From contig CAMRSM010000012.1 in the NCBI GenBank assembly GCA_947053345.1, forward strand, positions 1 through 64,000: a stretch of DNA of 64,000 nt, given 5' to 3'. Made by a program: the position numbers and the translations under genes. Source of the DNA: an uncultured Lachnospiraceae bacterium. GTDB lineage: Bacteria > Bacillota > Clostridia > Lachnospirales > Lachnospiraceae. The notes beneath the pieces were generated by a model. That model saw only the letters and a program-made list of their open reading frames with translations. It had not been told where the DNA came from and made no database searches. Shown here piece after piece: positions 25,834 to 34,787 of the stretch (its first letter is position 1; every line of letters begins with the position of its first letter).

Positions 25834-27669
25834 CTACACCGCCTCGCTCTTATAATATTGGCTCTGCACATCAAACAATTCACGGTACTTACCTCCCGCC
25901 GCCATCAGCTCCTCATGCGTTCCTACCTCCGCAAAGTTCGCGCCGTCCAACAAAAAGATCCGGTCACAGAACCTGGTTGATGCAAGCCGGTGCGAGATAA
26001 AGACCGAAGTCGTCCGGCCGGCAATCTCTCTGTACTGATGGTAGATCCGGTCTTCCGCGATCGGGTCAAGTGCTGCGGTCGGCTCATCGAGGATAAGAAA
26101 CGGCGGATTTTTGTAAAGCAGACGCGCCAACAATAGTTTTTGCGTCTCACCGCCCGAAAGCTCGACACCTTCCTGGCTCAGTTCCCGCCCAAGCGGGGTA
26201 TCCGCCCCCATCGGCAGGGCCGCGACTTTTTCCGCAAGCCCGGCAAGTTTGATGCTCCGCTCAAGCTTCGCGCGGTCAATCTCTGTATCCTCCCCCACAC
26301 ACGCGATATTTTTCGCGATGGAAAGCGGCAGGAGGGCAAAGGTCTGCGGCACAAGCCCGAACAACGTATACATTTCATCGCGGTTATATTCGTATAGTGT
26401 ATGCCCGTCCAGCAATATTTCCCCTTCATCCGGCAAAAGCAGCCCGCACATCAGCCGGGTGAGTGTCGTTTTTCCTGCTCCGTTCACACCGACAAGCGCC
26501 ACCTTCTCCCCTGCCTCAATCCGGAATGACACATCGTCAAGGACTTTCTTCTCCCCCTTCGGGTAACGGAATGAAACATGCCGGAACTCAACAGAAAACG
26601 GTCTTTGGGGAACCGGTATGCCTTCCCCGTGGTTCAATTTCCCCTCCGCCTCAAGCCCTTCGCGGAAATCCGACACCTGCAGCGCGCCGTCAAAAACACG
26701 GTTCACGGTCCAAAGGATGCTGCCCATCAATCCCGCCATCGAACTGATTGCCGAAAAATAGAGCACAAACGACGCGGCATCCAGCTCGCCGGAAATGGCT
26801 TTGCCGATCAGGAAAGCATAAGCCGCCCCGTCACGCACCAAAACGACAAGGAAACCTGCCAATGCGGCAAGTATGCTGCGCCGCTCACAATTCCATCTCT
26901 CCTTTGTTGCCTGTCCGAGCAGGCTCATAAAACGTTCATGCAGACCGTCCTGCATATGGTACAGGCGGATATCCTTTGCGTAACGAAAATCATTGGAGAG
27001 TACCATTGTCGTATACTGGATCTTCTTGTTAAGCTTGTTGCGGATATCCTGGGTTTCCCAATTTTTCCTGCGCTCCCACGCACCCACCGCGTAATTGACG
27101 GCACTGCCCGCCGCGAGCAGCAAAATGATCATCGGGTTGAGCATGGAAATTACCGACCCAAACAGGACAAAATTAAGCACCGTCCCGGCAAGGTTCGCAA
27201 AATCCATCGGAAAATGCACCCCCGCCGCGTGGTTATTGCTGATTGCGGCCGTTCCCCGCTCCTCCAGTTCGACGAGTTCCGGGTCATAGTCAAGATAATC
27301 GTCGCGTGTCCGTTGATATTGGTTATACATATAAATCAGCTGCATCAGGACAAAATGCTCCGAATTTTGAATTTTTTTTGATATGATCATATTGGCGAGG
27401 TCAAAACATAACTTCACAAGCAAAAGCCCTAAGATCACCTGTGCCGCATAAGAGAATCCCTTCTGTGCCTGAAGTGCCCGCAACACTACGGAAGGTGTGT
27501 ACAGTGCAAGTGCCGACAAAAATACAGTAAGCGGCACGGTGAACAGCCCGGCAAACGCAAGCCCACGCTCCGTCTTCCACAGAATGCGGTAAATGTATGC
27601 CACGCTCGAAAACAGTCCGTATTTCGGTTTCCGTTTCGGTTCTTTCTTTTCTTTGTTTTTCTTTTTCAT
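25834..27669 (-). CDS. ABC exporter half-transporter (permease-ATPase), first subunit
   Basis: A 611-residue type I ABC exporter: transmembrane domain in the first 330 residues, then Walker A GVNGAGKTTLTRLMCG, Q-loop LFGLVPQTFALLPLSIAKNIA, signature LSGGETQ, Walker B FLILDEPTAALDP and FISHRLASTRFCD. The ATG at 27669 is preceded by GAGGGGG; a longer frame reaches 27762 but is not needed. The gene pairs with the downstream half-transporter (stop-to-start gap about 70 bases). Both share the ending SHRLxSxRFCD with the third exporter of the window at 37436, so they are close paralogues. It sits directly downstream of the GHKL kinase gene, which suggests control by that two-component system. Confidence 0.9.
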   Translation of the reverse strand: MKKKNKEKKEPKRKPKYGLFSSVAYIYRILWKTERGLAFAGLFTVPLTVFLSALALYTPSVVLRALQAQKGFSYAAQVILGLLLVKLCFDLANMIISKKIQNSEHFVLMQLIYMYNQYQRTRDDYLDYDPELVELEERGTAAISNNHAAGVHFPMDFANLAGTVLNFVLFGSVISMLNPMIILLLAAGSAVNYAVGAWERRKNWETQDIRNKLNKKIQYTTMVLSNDFRYAKDIRLYHMQDGLHERFMSLLGQATKERWNCERRSILAALAGFLVVLVRDGAAYAFLIGKAISGELDAASFVLYFSAISSMAGLMGSILWTVNRVFDGALQVSDFREGLEAEGKLNHGEGIPVPQRPFSVEFRHVSFRYPKGEKKVLDDVSFRIEAGEKVALVGVNGAGKTTLTRLMCGLLLPDEGEILLDGHTLYEYNRDEMYTLFGLVPQTFALLPLSIAKNIACVGEDTEIDRAKLERSIKLAGLAEKVAALPMGADTPLGRELSQEGVELSGGETQKLLLARLLYKNPPFLILDEPTAALDPIAEDRIYHQYREIAGRTTSVFISHRLASTRFCDRIFLLDGANFAEVGTHEELMAAGGKYRELFDVQSQYYKSEAV

Positions 27670-27817
27670 GATCCCCCTCACTTCCGTTCTGTTTTTGTGT
27701 TTCCCGTGATCCCCCTTCCCATCCGTAAAAAAGCATATCATTTTCCGGCAAAAAAAGAGCATTCCGTGTCCAAAATGTTAATTTCGGTGAACGAAATGCA
27801 AATTCTTTCTTCCGGTT

Positions 27818-28507
27818 TCATCCCGCAAAGTCTTTGGTCTGATCCAAGTTCTCTCCCGTGAGTGGGATCAAAACTTCCGCCGTAAACCCCCCGTCCTCAC
27901 TGTCCGCGAAAAACTGCCCGCCGTATTTTTTCACGATCCCTTCCACACGGTTTAGGCCAAAGCCGTGCCCTGCGCCCTTTCTCGTGCCAAACAGCCCCTC
28001 CTTTTTTACCTGCTTCTTCCCCGCGGCATTCGTAAATACGAGATATACCTGCGTATTTTTTCTGCCGATATAAATGCGGATAAAACGCTCCCCTGGTGTA
28101 AGCTTTTTATTTTCCTCGATCGCATTGTCAAACAGATTCCCAATGATCACACACATATCCACATCCGTCACCGGCGTGCCGTCCGGAATCTGCGCCTTTG
28201 CGTTGACCGGGATCTCATTCTGTGCCGCAATGTTCATCTTGCCGTTTAAGATCGCATCCACCATCACTCTGCCGGTCTTGATCACGGCATCCACGCCCGT
28301 CAAATCGTCGTTGAGCTGGTGCAGGTAGGCGTTCACCTCGTCATACTTTCCAAGCGCCATACTCGCCTGAAGCGCCTGGATATGATTGTGGTAATCATGC
28401 CGCCAGCCGCGCATCTTTTTGTAGATTGCCTCCACCTCGTCACAGTATTTCCGGATGAGGTCGCTCTGATACGCCTCGATCCGGCGGTCGATCCACTTTT
28501 GGAACAT
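27818..28507 (-). CDS. GHKL-type sensor histidine kinase without membrane domain
   Basis: A 229-residue protein. The first 30 residues form a charged helix, followed by the phospho-acceptor motif RGWRHDYHNHIQ (H37), the dimerisation helix, and a GHKL ATPase domain with N-box IIGNLFDNAIEENKKL and G-boxes GLFGTRKGAGHGFGLNRV. This is the AgrC/VirS-like class, but such kinases normally begin with six or seven transmembrane helices. None exist here, and the 142 bases upstream cannot encode them. It may sense an intracellular signal or rely on another membrane partner. The start has AGGAAGGAAG upstream. The partner regulator is the adjacent LytTR protein. Confidence 0.88.
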   Translation of the reverse strand: MFQKWIDRRIEAYQSDLIRKYCDEVEAIYKKMRGWRHDYHNHIQALQASMALGKYDEVNAYLHQLNDDLTGVDAVIKTGRVMVDAILNGKMNIAAQNEIPVNAKAQIPDGTPVTDVDMCVIIGNLFDNAIEENKKLTPGERFIRIYIGRKNTQVYLVFTNAAGKKQVKKEGLFGTRKGAGHGFGLNRVEGIVKKYGGQFFADSEDGGFTAEVLIPLTGENLDQTKDFAG

Positions 28508-28649
28508 GCTGCTTCCTTCCTTTCCTTAGTGGAAGCCGATTCTATGGTTATCCTGAATCGCTTCCCTTTTAGAAATTTTACTTTTGTTTCCCGGCCTGCC
28601 CATCTGTTTCCCGGTTCTGCCGCTCCCCCCGGCTTTCCTTCCGCGGTGC

Positions 28650-29357
28650 TTAAAACAGGCGGATGATCTCCCTGCCGATCTTCTCCGCCATCCCCCGGCT
28701 GATCGGCACCTCCACGCCGCCTTTGAGCACCACGCAATCACGTTTAATCTGCGCCACATGCCTCAGGTTTACAAGATAAGAGCGCTGGCACTGAAAAAAA
28801 TATTCGTCCAGCATCCCCTTCGTCTCCAAAAGCGAGGTTTTCATCCGCAAGTCCCCTCCCGCCGCATGAATCGAAACATACTGCTTCTGCGCCTCAATAT
28901 AGTAAATCTGTGAAACCGGAATATAATCCGTCCTCCGGTCATAAGTCACACAAAGGCGCTTTTCCGCCTTTGTAAGATTGGCTGCCGCCCTATCAAGCAC
29001 CGCAGACAGCTTTTCTCCTGCAACCGGCTTCATCAGATAGTGCAACGCATTAACCTCATATCCCTCGGCAATAAAATCCGGAAAACCGGTGATAAAGACA
29101 AGCTGCACCACATCATTCCCCAGCCCGCGCCGGAGCTCCTTCGCCAGATCCACACCGTTCATCGCCCCCATCTCGATATCAAGGAGCAGCATGTCCGCGT
29201 CCTGCCCGTCCTCACGCGCGAAAAGGAACGCCTCCGCCGAAGGAAATTCCTTCACGATGGCGACATGCCCCTTTTCCCCCGCCCACTGCCGCACCAGGGC
29301 GGCAACATATTCTCGGTCCTGCGCGCTGTCATCGACGACGGCGACTGTATAATCCAT
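28650..29357 (-). CDS. LytTR-family response regulator
   Basis: A 235-residue AgrA/LytR-type regulator. The receiver domain has acidic pocket D9-D10, the phospho-acceptor D60 in LLLDIEMGAMNG, the T/S-like VFITGF and K in YLMKPV. Residues of about 135-235 form the LytTR DNA-binding domain (YIPVSQIYYIEAQKQYVSIH, FFQCQRSYLVNLRHV). The ATG at 29357 has GGAGG seven to eight bases upstream. It heads a minus-strand run of regulator, kinase and two ABC half-exporters. LytTR proteins bind direct repeats in promoters; I could not assign such sites with confidence. Confidence 0.93.
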   Translation of the reverse strand: MDYTVAVVDDSAQDREYVAALVRQWAGEKGHVAIVKEFPSAEAFLFAREDGQDADMLLLDIEMGAMNGVDLAKELRRGLGNDVVQLVFITGFPDFIAEGYEVNALHYLMKPVAGEKLSAVLDRAAANLTKAEKRLCVTYDRRTDYIPVSQIYYIEAQKQYVSIHAAGGDLRMKTSLLETKGMLDEYFFQCQRSYLVNLRHVAQIKRDCVVLKGGVEVPISRGMAEKIGREIIRLF

Positions 29358-29503
29358 GTTATTTCCTCCAAAAATATCGGTTTTAGGCACGGCATTCCGT
29401 AAAGCATGGCTGGAAGCATCCGGATCAGCATCCCTGGCACCGCACGGAGTTCTGCGCTCAAGCCTGTTTTATTCTGCCAAACGTCCGGTGATCCAAAACA
29501 CAG

Positions 29504-31867
29504 TCAATCCATCCAAAGCCCATCGCGCAAATATTTCCGGTACCGCGCAGGCAGTCCGCTCTCCTCCAAAGCTTTCCGCCACTCCTTCTCATCCCTGCAC
29601 GCACAGAGCGCGTTAAACACCTCCGACTTCTTCCCATTGTCGCCTTCCAGAACCGACAGCTTTTCCGCAAGCCGCGCACGCAGCCGCTCCTCACCCGTCA
29701 GAGTCTCACGCACCCGCAGCTCACAGACCGCACCCGGCTTCACCTGCCTCAAGTGAACGCGCGTGCAGCCGTCCCGGTGATCCAGGAAAAACTCCCTCTC
29801 CTGCCCATCCTCGGTCACAGCAACCGCGCCCCTCACAATCCCCCGCAGTTCAAAGATATAGCTGCGCGGCGGCAGAATATCCGCCTCATCCTTCGCCAAA
29901 AAACGCAGCACCCATTCCCCGTCCTGCTCGGTCTCCGACCAGAAGTGCGTCACGGCGCGCGCTCTCCCCGCATCCTCCGTCAGGCAATATTCTCCTGTCC
30001 CGCAAAACGCGAGAACCCTAAGTTTCCCGGGAAGCTCGGTACGGTTGCCCCGCGGCGCACCGTCCAGCACAAAGAACGCGCCCCCGCCCGCCAGCACCGG
30101 CATGGAGTCCAAAAAGCGCACCATCTCGTACTGTCCGCTGCCCGCGTACACATCGCCCGTAAAAATATCAGTGTAACGCCCCTCCGGCAGCCAGACCTTT
30201 GTGACCGCCATCCCGTGCGCATCCCCCTTTTCCGTGACGGGCGCGACGATCAGCTGCCTTCCGAACAGATACTCGCCCGGGCATTCATAAGCTTCCTTCT
30301 CCTCCGGATATTCATAGTACATCGGCTCGATCAGCGCAAGCCCGCGCTCCGCCGTCTCACACGCGGCAGAATACAAAAATGGGAGCATGGCATGGCGCAG
30401 CCGCAGGAATTTCTTCGCGATCTCGCCCGCACCGTTCTTGTACACGGCGGGCATCTTCGAGAAAATATTGCTTTTGCTGCTGTGCAGGCGGTTGATCGGG
30501 GAAAAGACCCCAAACTGCAAAAACCGCACATAGAGCTCATTGTCCTTCTCCCCGCCCATGTGCCCGCCGATATCGTGGCTCCACCAGGTATAGCCCGCAT
30601 TGCTCGCAGTTGCCGTAAAATACGGCAGATACTTCAATGTCTTCCAGGTCACGATCGTATCCCCGGAAAAACCGACCGGATAGCGGTGTGCGCCCACGCC
30701 ACAATAGCGGGAGAGGATCATCCCCTCGCGCTCCTTCGAAATGTCGAGGAAATGGAAATGGTTCAATCCCCAGAGCGGGTCGTAGCCGGGAATCCTGCTG
30801 CCCGTGCCCTGCTGCCAGTCGATCCACCAGAAATCCACGCCGTCCCGCTCGTATGGTTTGTGGAGCAGCTCAAAATACGCGTTGATAAACTCACTGTCCG
30901 TAAAATCAAACTCTACTGCTTTCTTCGCTGCCGGGTCAACCCCCATGCGCCCTGCCATCGCGGCATACTGCTCCTCGGTATACTGCACGCCGGAGGCCGG
31001 ATGGAGATTTAACGTCACATGAAGATTCTTCCCGTGCAGGTTTTTCAGAAATTCCTTATAATCCGGGAAAAGCTCCCGGTTCCAGCTGTAGCCAGTCCAG
31101 CCGTCCACCCCTTCCGGAAGGTTCTCGCTCGGATGCCAGTCCATGTCCACAGTCGCCACGGTAAACGGGATCTCGTCCTCCTCAAACGCCTCCATCAGCT
31201 CCAGATATTCTTCCTGCGTATATGCGTGGTAGCGGCTCCACCAGTTCCCGAGCGCCCAGCGCGGCACACGCGCCGGAGCGCCGCAGAGCGAATACAGCGC
31301 TTTCACCGCGCCGCGGTAATCATGGCCAAAGGCAAACACATAAATATCCCTCTGCGCGTGTTTGCGCGGCTCCACCATCCCCTGCGCGTTCAGCAAAAGA
31401 GAAGCACTGTCATCGTACACCGCCACACCGTTTTTGGAAACCACACCGTCCCCAAGGCAGATCGGATGATCCTTCTCCTGCTCCGGCTGCCAGGAAATCC
31501 ACAGCTCCCCGTCACAGCAGTCGAGCGTCCGGTACGTCCCTTTCAAATTGTCCCTGTTGAAAACCGGAACCAAAGTGCCGTCCGGAAAGCATATCTCGCT
31601 TTTTTCCAGTTCCTCTTCCAAGACCAGCTTCACCTTTTCAGTGGTCATGGTCATCCGGTGTCCCGCGTTCCCGACTACATACTCCACCGGCTCCGCGTTA
31701 CGGAACCATACGGCCTGTGTCGCGTCATCGCAGAATGTGCCCGTCTCATCCTCCTCGATGCGGAACAGCTCCGGTGCCAGTACCGTGATCCTCCGCTTCC
31801 CGCAGATCACCATGTTATGCCTGTCCGCAGCCGGCGCAGTTGCCGTGATCAGATGCCTATCCAACAT
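29504..31867 (-). CDS. GH31 family alpha-glycosidase
   Basis: A 787-residue cytoplasmic glycoside hydrolase family 31 enzyme. After an N-terminal beta-sandwich comes RVPRWALGNWWSRYHAYTQEE, the typical entry to the barrel, then FTVATVDMDWH. The putative nucleophile is D350 in WWIDWQQG and the acid/base D403 in GFSGDTIVTW, followed by WWSHDIGGHMGG and LRLRHAMLPFLYSAA. The C-terminal beta domains include MPVLAGGGAFF. GH31 members act on alpha-glucosides, alpha-xylosides, alpha-galactosides and others. The WIDWQQG variant does not let me choose, but alpha-xylosidase or alpha-glucosidase would fit plant-glycan use. No transporter or sugar-specific regulator is adjacent. The last 290 or so residues include a helical extension (SVLEGDNGKKSEVFNALCA). 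Confidence 0.92.
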   Translation of the reverse strand: MLDRHLITATAPAADRHNMVICGKRRITVLAPELFRIEEDETGTFCDDATQAVWFRNAEPVEYVVGNAGHRMTMTTEKVKLVLEEELEKSEICFPDGTLVPVFNRDNLKGTYRTLDCCDGELWISWQPEQEKDHPICLGDGVVSKNGVAVYDDSASLLLNAQGMVEPRKHAQRDIYVFAFGHDYRGAVKALYSLCGAPARVPRWALGNWWSRYHAYTQEEYLELMEAFEEDEIPFTVATVDMDWHPSENLPEGVDGWTGYSWNRELFPDYKEFLKNLHGKNLHVTLNLHPASGVQYTEEQYAAMAGRMGVDPAAKKAVEFDFTDSEFINAYFELLHKPYERDGVDFWWIDWQQGTGSRIPGYDPLWGLNHFHFLDISKEREGMILSRYCGVGAHRYPVGFSGDTIVTWKTLKYLPYFTATASNAGYTWWSHDIGGHMGGEKDNELYVRFLQFGVFSPINRLHSSKSNIFSKMPAVYKNGAGEIAKKFLRLRHAMLPFLYSAACETAERGLALIEPMYYEYPEEKEAYECPGEYLFGRQLIVAPVTEKGDAHGMAVTKVWLPEGRYTDIFTGDVYAGSGQYEMVRFLDSMPVLAGGGAFFVLDGAPRGNRTELPGKLRVLAFCGTGEYCLTEDAGRARAVTHFWSETEQDGEWVLRFLAKDEADILPPRSYIFELRGIVRGAVAVTEDGQEREFFLDHRDGCTRVHLRQVKPGAVCELRVRETLTGEERLRARLAEKLSVLEGDNGKKSEVFNALCACRDEKEWRKALEESGLPARYRKYLRDGLWMD

Positions 31868-32175
31868 AGAATCGTATCCTCCTTATCGTCCTGCTTTTAT
31901 AGTAAAATCCTTTCCGATGTTCCTGCTGCCCTTTGTACTGTTTCTAGGTTATCATATTACACGGAAGATTTCCATATATAAATTGTTGAAAGTTTTACAT
32001 TTATAAAAATTGTCGGAAGATGAGCTAGATATAAAAGAAATAAACCTGCAAATTGTTTCGGATGCTACCAAGTTTGATTACAACAAACGAGGCGGTTAAG
32101 CCTATAAATGCTTAACCGCCTCAATGACGTTTACTCTAAAAAATCACTCCCCACCGCCACAGCAAAACCTTGACA
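31868..32175. other. Gene-free region upstream of the GH31 gene
   Basis: AT-rich between 31900 and 32080, probably holding the GH31 promoter, although I could not pick a convincing -35/-10 pair. The distal part contains the terminator at 32089-32122. No gene is seen. Confidence 0.4.
32089..32122 (-). terminator. Strong hairpin after the secreted-protein pair
   Basis: Perfect 12-bp inverted repeat GAGGCGGTTAAG / CTTAACCGCCTC with a 10-base loop. On the minus strand it is followed by GTTTGTTGT, so it is probably a terminator for the 32176-33161 genes. Confidence 0.65.
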
Positions 32176-32742
32176 TTACAGAATCTCAAAAAATTCCGTA
32201 GTAAGATCCCTACTCCCCCCGGTTAGGGTAATGATAATCAAATTTGTTATCGTTTCAGACTTATACGTAATATCAACATATGCACTTCCCGTCGATAGAG
32301 ATCCATCCGTATTTGTAATTTTCAAATCACGCACGGTATAAGTTACCCCTTCAATATGGTTTACTCTTATCCCCATACTACGTAAATGAACCTTCCCGTC
32401 CTCATAAAAATATGCTTGACCATAGGCCCAAAAATTTGCAACAACATATTCATTTCCATATCCTATAATAAGACTATCCGAAGTATAATCTACTATATCA
32501 TAGTCATTTCCCGACCGCCCTTCAGGATACAAAACGTCAAAAGGGATATTATCATCGACAATCTCTTCACTACTCGATTCAACAAAAAATGCATCACAGT
32601 CCCCATCCAAAGTTTCCCCGTTCACCACACCAAGGCTTTCATCCGCCAATACGGCTTCCGGGCGCATAAAAACACAAACAGCAAATGCAAAAATTATAAC
32701 AGCCAGCTTCTTTTTATTCACAACACATCTCTTTTCCATCAT
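32176..32742 (-). CDS. Secreted protein of unknown function
   Basis: A 188-residue protein with an N-terminal signal peptide (KKKLAVIIFAFAVCVFMRPEAVLA, cleavage likely after VLA) and a mature part of about 155 residues. The mature part is acidic at first (DESLGVVNGETLDGDCDAFFVES, in parts) and then beta-rich (VVANFWAYGQAYFYEDGKVHL, DGSLSTGSAYVDITYKSETITN in parts). There are no cysteine pairs or enzymatic motifs. Its ATG overlaps the TGA of the upstream gene (ATGA), so the two are translationally coupled. The region is more AT-rich than the rest of the window. I do not recognise the family. Confidence 0.65.
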   Translation of the reverse strand: MMEKRCVVNKKKLAVIIFAFAVCVFMRPEAVLADESLGVVNGETLDGDCDAFFVESSSEEIVDDNIPFDVLYPEGRSGNDYDIVDYTSDSLIIGYGNEYVVANFWAYGQAYFYEDGKVHLRSMGIRVNHIEGVTYTVRDLKITNTDGSLSTGSAYVDITYKSETITNLIIITLTGGSRDLTTEFFEIL

Positions 32743-33161
32743 TCTTCACCGTCTCTTTCCGCACCAAACCCATTATGTATCACGAAGCCATTTAAACCGG
32801 ATTCCATAAGCTTCTGGCGGAATGCTTCCTTGCTTTCTTCATCCTCCCAGTTAAACTGGGCAAGCACTTCATCAATCACTTGTTCGCGGGATTTCCCGGA
32901 TTCTGTCGTAAACATCTTGTCCGTAGAAATCGGAGCAAGAACCTCATCCCCTTCCGGAACTTGTCCAACGGAATCATTTGCCCCTTCCGATTCTACGGAA
33001 ACACCTCCTTCAACCGGTGTCGGTTCTGCTGCAATTATATGAGCATCCTCCAAATCACCAATGCCTCCCTCCGCATAGTACTGGTGCAATGCCATCGTTA
33101 CAGCAACCCCGGATATCACTATGAAACCGCCCAATATCATCATTTTTCGAAACACTTTCAT
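32739..33161 (-). CDS. Membrane-anchored or secreted acidic protein of unknown function
   Basis: A 140-residue protein: MKVFRKMMILGGFIVISGVAVT marks a signal anchor, followed by a disordered acidic linker and a short helical C-terminus with KSREQVIDEVLAQFNWEDEESKE. The ATG at 33161 has AAAGGAGG seven bases upstream, a strong site. It overlaps the downstream secreted-protein gene by four bases. The pair forms a two-gene unit ending at the hairpin 32089-32122. The function is unknown; the pairing suggests that the two products act together outside the membrane. Confidence 0.6.
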   Translation of the reverse strand: MKVFRKMMILGGFIVISGVAVTMALHQYYAEGGIGDLEDAHIIAAEPTPVEGGVSVESEGANDSVGQVPEGDEVLAPISTDKMFTTESGKSREQVIDEVLAQFNWEDEESKEAFRQKLMESGLNGFVIHNGFGAERDGEE

Positions 33162-33518
33162 AAACAAACCTCCTTTCAATCAACCCAATAATTTTCAAAT
33201 ACACTACTTCATTATATGTTCCTTTGTTAAACAAAATCTTCTATTTATATAATATACCATTTGAATAAAAATATCAATGTTTTATTCTTAAAATTAATAA
33301 ACTAAAATTTACATTATATACATTATTTAGACACATTTCGACTCTATATATTATTCAATATTAAATTTAATTCACTTATCACGTTCTAAGAAAATAAACC
33401 GGAAAACAAAAAAGAGTTGAATTATACATAAAACTATGACATAATACTATATAGTACATTTTCAAAGAAAGTAAATAGATATACTGCAACTCAACGCGCA
33501 AATAAAACGGAGAACAAC
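33162..33518. other. AT-rich divergent intergenic region
   Basis: Very AT-rich spacer between the minus-strand secreted pair and the plus-strand GNAT pseudogene. A TATAAT-like -10 lies upstream of the 33161 gene without a matching -35. A TTGAAT, 17 bases, CATAAT pair lies upstream of 33519 on the plus strand. No gene is seen. Confidence 0.4.
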
Positions 33519-33971
33519 ATGCTGCAATATTTTGACGAATTTTACATGACGGATGACCAGGGAATGATAGCAGACCAATATCGTGAAGTACACCAACTGC
33601 TAAAAACGCATCATGGGCGAAAAACCGGAGCGAGAGCACGACACACAAGGCAATCCGCAATTCGTTAGATTACGCGGTTTCCGAAAAAAACACCAGGCAG
33701 CTTGTCGGGTTTGCCAGAGTTGTAACGGATTATTCTACTGTATACTATTTAAATGACGTTTACATTGACGAAAAATTCAAGGGAAAAGGGATCTGCAAAA
33801 GATTCATGGAATGGATCATTTTATGTGAAGACAAACTGTCCGGGATTGAGGACTCATTAAAAGCAAAAGACGCAAAAGTTTCTATGAGAAATTCGTTTTG
33901 AGGAATGCGCAGCTGTTTGTATGATTTGCATGGAAATGCCCAATTCCCGGTTGTTGGAGGCCAGTATATGA
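33519..33971 (+). pseudogene. GNAT acetyltransferase pseudogene with two frameshifts
   Basis: An ATG at 33519 with GGAGA upstream opens a frame (MLQYFDEFYMTDDQGMIAD) that is lost near 33612. The next frame continues exactly as a GNAT: WAKNRSESTTHKAIRNSLDY, then LVGFARVVTDYSTVYYLNDV and YIDEKFKGKGICKRFMEWI with the acetyl-CoA motif (KGKGIC). A second shift near 33888 leads to a third frame with FEECAAVCMICMEMPNSRLL, which ends at the TGA at 33969-33971. Read together the three frames make one GNAT of about 150 residues. The gene is broken unless sequencing errors explain both shifts. Confidence 0.75.
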
Positions 33972-34369
33972 AATTACTTGTTATGCTGTTTATGACGCTG
34001 CTGACCCTGTATTTACTCATAGGGTCATGCCGGGTACTTTCCATGACGTTTAAAACATTTTGCAGGTCGATCACCATAAAAAGCGATAGACTTGCCGAGA
34101 TGCTGATTGCTTATAAAAACACCTGGGGAATCAAAACGAGCGCAGATAAAAGAAATAAAATGTCGATACCGGGCATAATTTCCTATATCATATTTTTGCC
34201 GGAGATTTTCCTTCTCGCGTATGACTGGTGGGTTTTTATCACGACAGGTGTAGCAACTCACTGCACGGCAGAACAAACATATTTCGCGTTCGCCGTCTGG
34301 TATTATATCATTGCTTTGATCGTAAAGATCAACGAAGCAAATAAATTTGAAAGAGGAGATATATGGTGA
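33968..34369 (+). CDS. Small integral membrane protein of unknown function
   Basis: A 133-residue protein with hydrophobic segments at residues 1-20 (MKLLVMLFMTLLTLYLLIGS), about 62-85 (IPGIISYIIFLPEIFLLAYDW) and about 100-120 (FAFAVWYYIIALIVKIN), separated by a basic cytoplasmic loop. The start at 33968 has GGAGG seven bases upstream. It overlaps the TGA of the preceding GNAT remnant (ATGA), so the two were once coupled. I recognise no family. Confidence 0.6.
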   Translation: MKLLVMLFMTLLTLYLLIGSCRVLSMTFKTFCRSITIKSDRLAEMLIAYKNTWGIKTSADKRNKMSIPGIISYIIFLPEIFLLAYDWWVFITTGVATHCTAEQTYFAFAVWYYIIALIVKINEANKFERGDIW

Positions 34370-34631
34370 TTATTGAAGCAGCGGTTTGTCCAAATGGATG
34401 ATCCACTGTTTTCGTCATATTTGCAGCCTTCATATATAAAATAAATTGTCAAAGCGAAACATAAGTTCACAACAAGCATAACGCCAACGCCAAATGATCC
34501 ATCAAACACAAAGAAACATGACGAAACCCTTGATAAATCTGTAAATCTGACAACAACTCCCTTCTAATTATTATATCAATCACCCTTAGCAATTTTTTCT
34601 TCATAAATCATCATTTATTATGATTATTATC

Positions 34632-34660
34632 TTGACAATTCCCTGTTTCAGTGATATAAT
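34632..34660 (+). promoter_or_regulatory. Consensus sigma-A promoter of the TetR gene
   Basis: TTGACA (34632-34637) and TATAAT (34655-34660) separated by exactly 17 bases: both hexamers match consensus. Confidence 0.85.
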
Positions 34661-34694
34661 CTGTTTATATAAAATAATTATATAAACGGATTAT
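34656..34694 (+). promoter_or_regulatory. 39-bp palindromic operator, likely TetR autoregulation
   Basis: The left arm ATAATCTGTTTATATAA is matched by the reverse complement of the right arm with a single mismatch near its outer end and a short centre. It overlaps the -10 hexamer and the presumed transcription start, so protein bound here would block the promoter. Its position 94 bases before the tetR ATG makes autorepression the simplest reading. Confidence 0.7.
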
Positions 34695-34787
34695 ATCATA
34701 GCATACCACAATATGTACATGAACCAGCCCCTGCTGTCGCACAATGCCATTGCTTGCCGTCAAACAGCAGCAGAAACAGGAGGAAAC

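Larger units (their letters stand above)
34370..34787. other. Gene-free region upstream of the TetR gene
   Basis: The first 260 bases are AT-rich without a convincing gene; a minus-strand frame at 34303-34509 looks membrane-like but has no start signal. The remainder holds the tetR promoter (34632-34660) and the operator palindrome (34656-34694). Confidence 0.45.

Noticed and set aside
33379-33660. Minus-strand cysteine-rich hydrophobic frame
   Set aside because: It is antisense to the GNAT pseudogene, whose translation is clearly meaningful on the plus strand.
34303-34509. Minus-strand frame with a membrane-helix-like segment
   Set aside because: No ribosome binding site, overlaps the end of the plus-strand membrane protein, and no family resemblance; possibly a remnant but not supportable.
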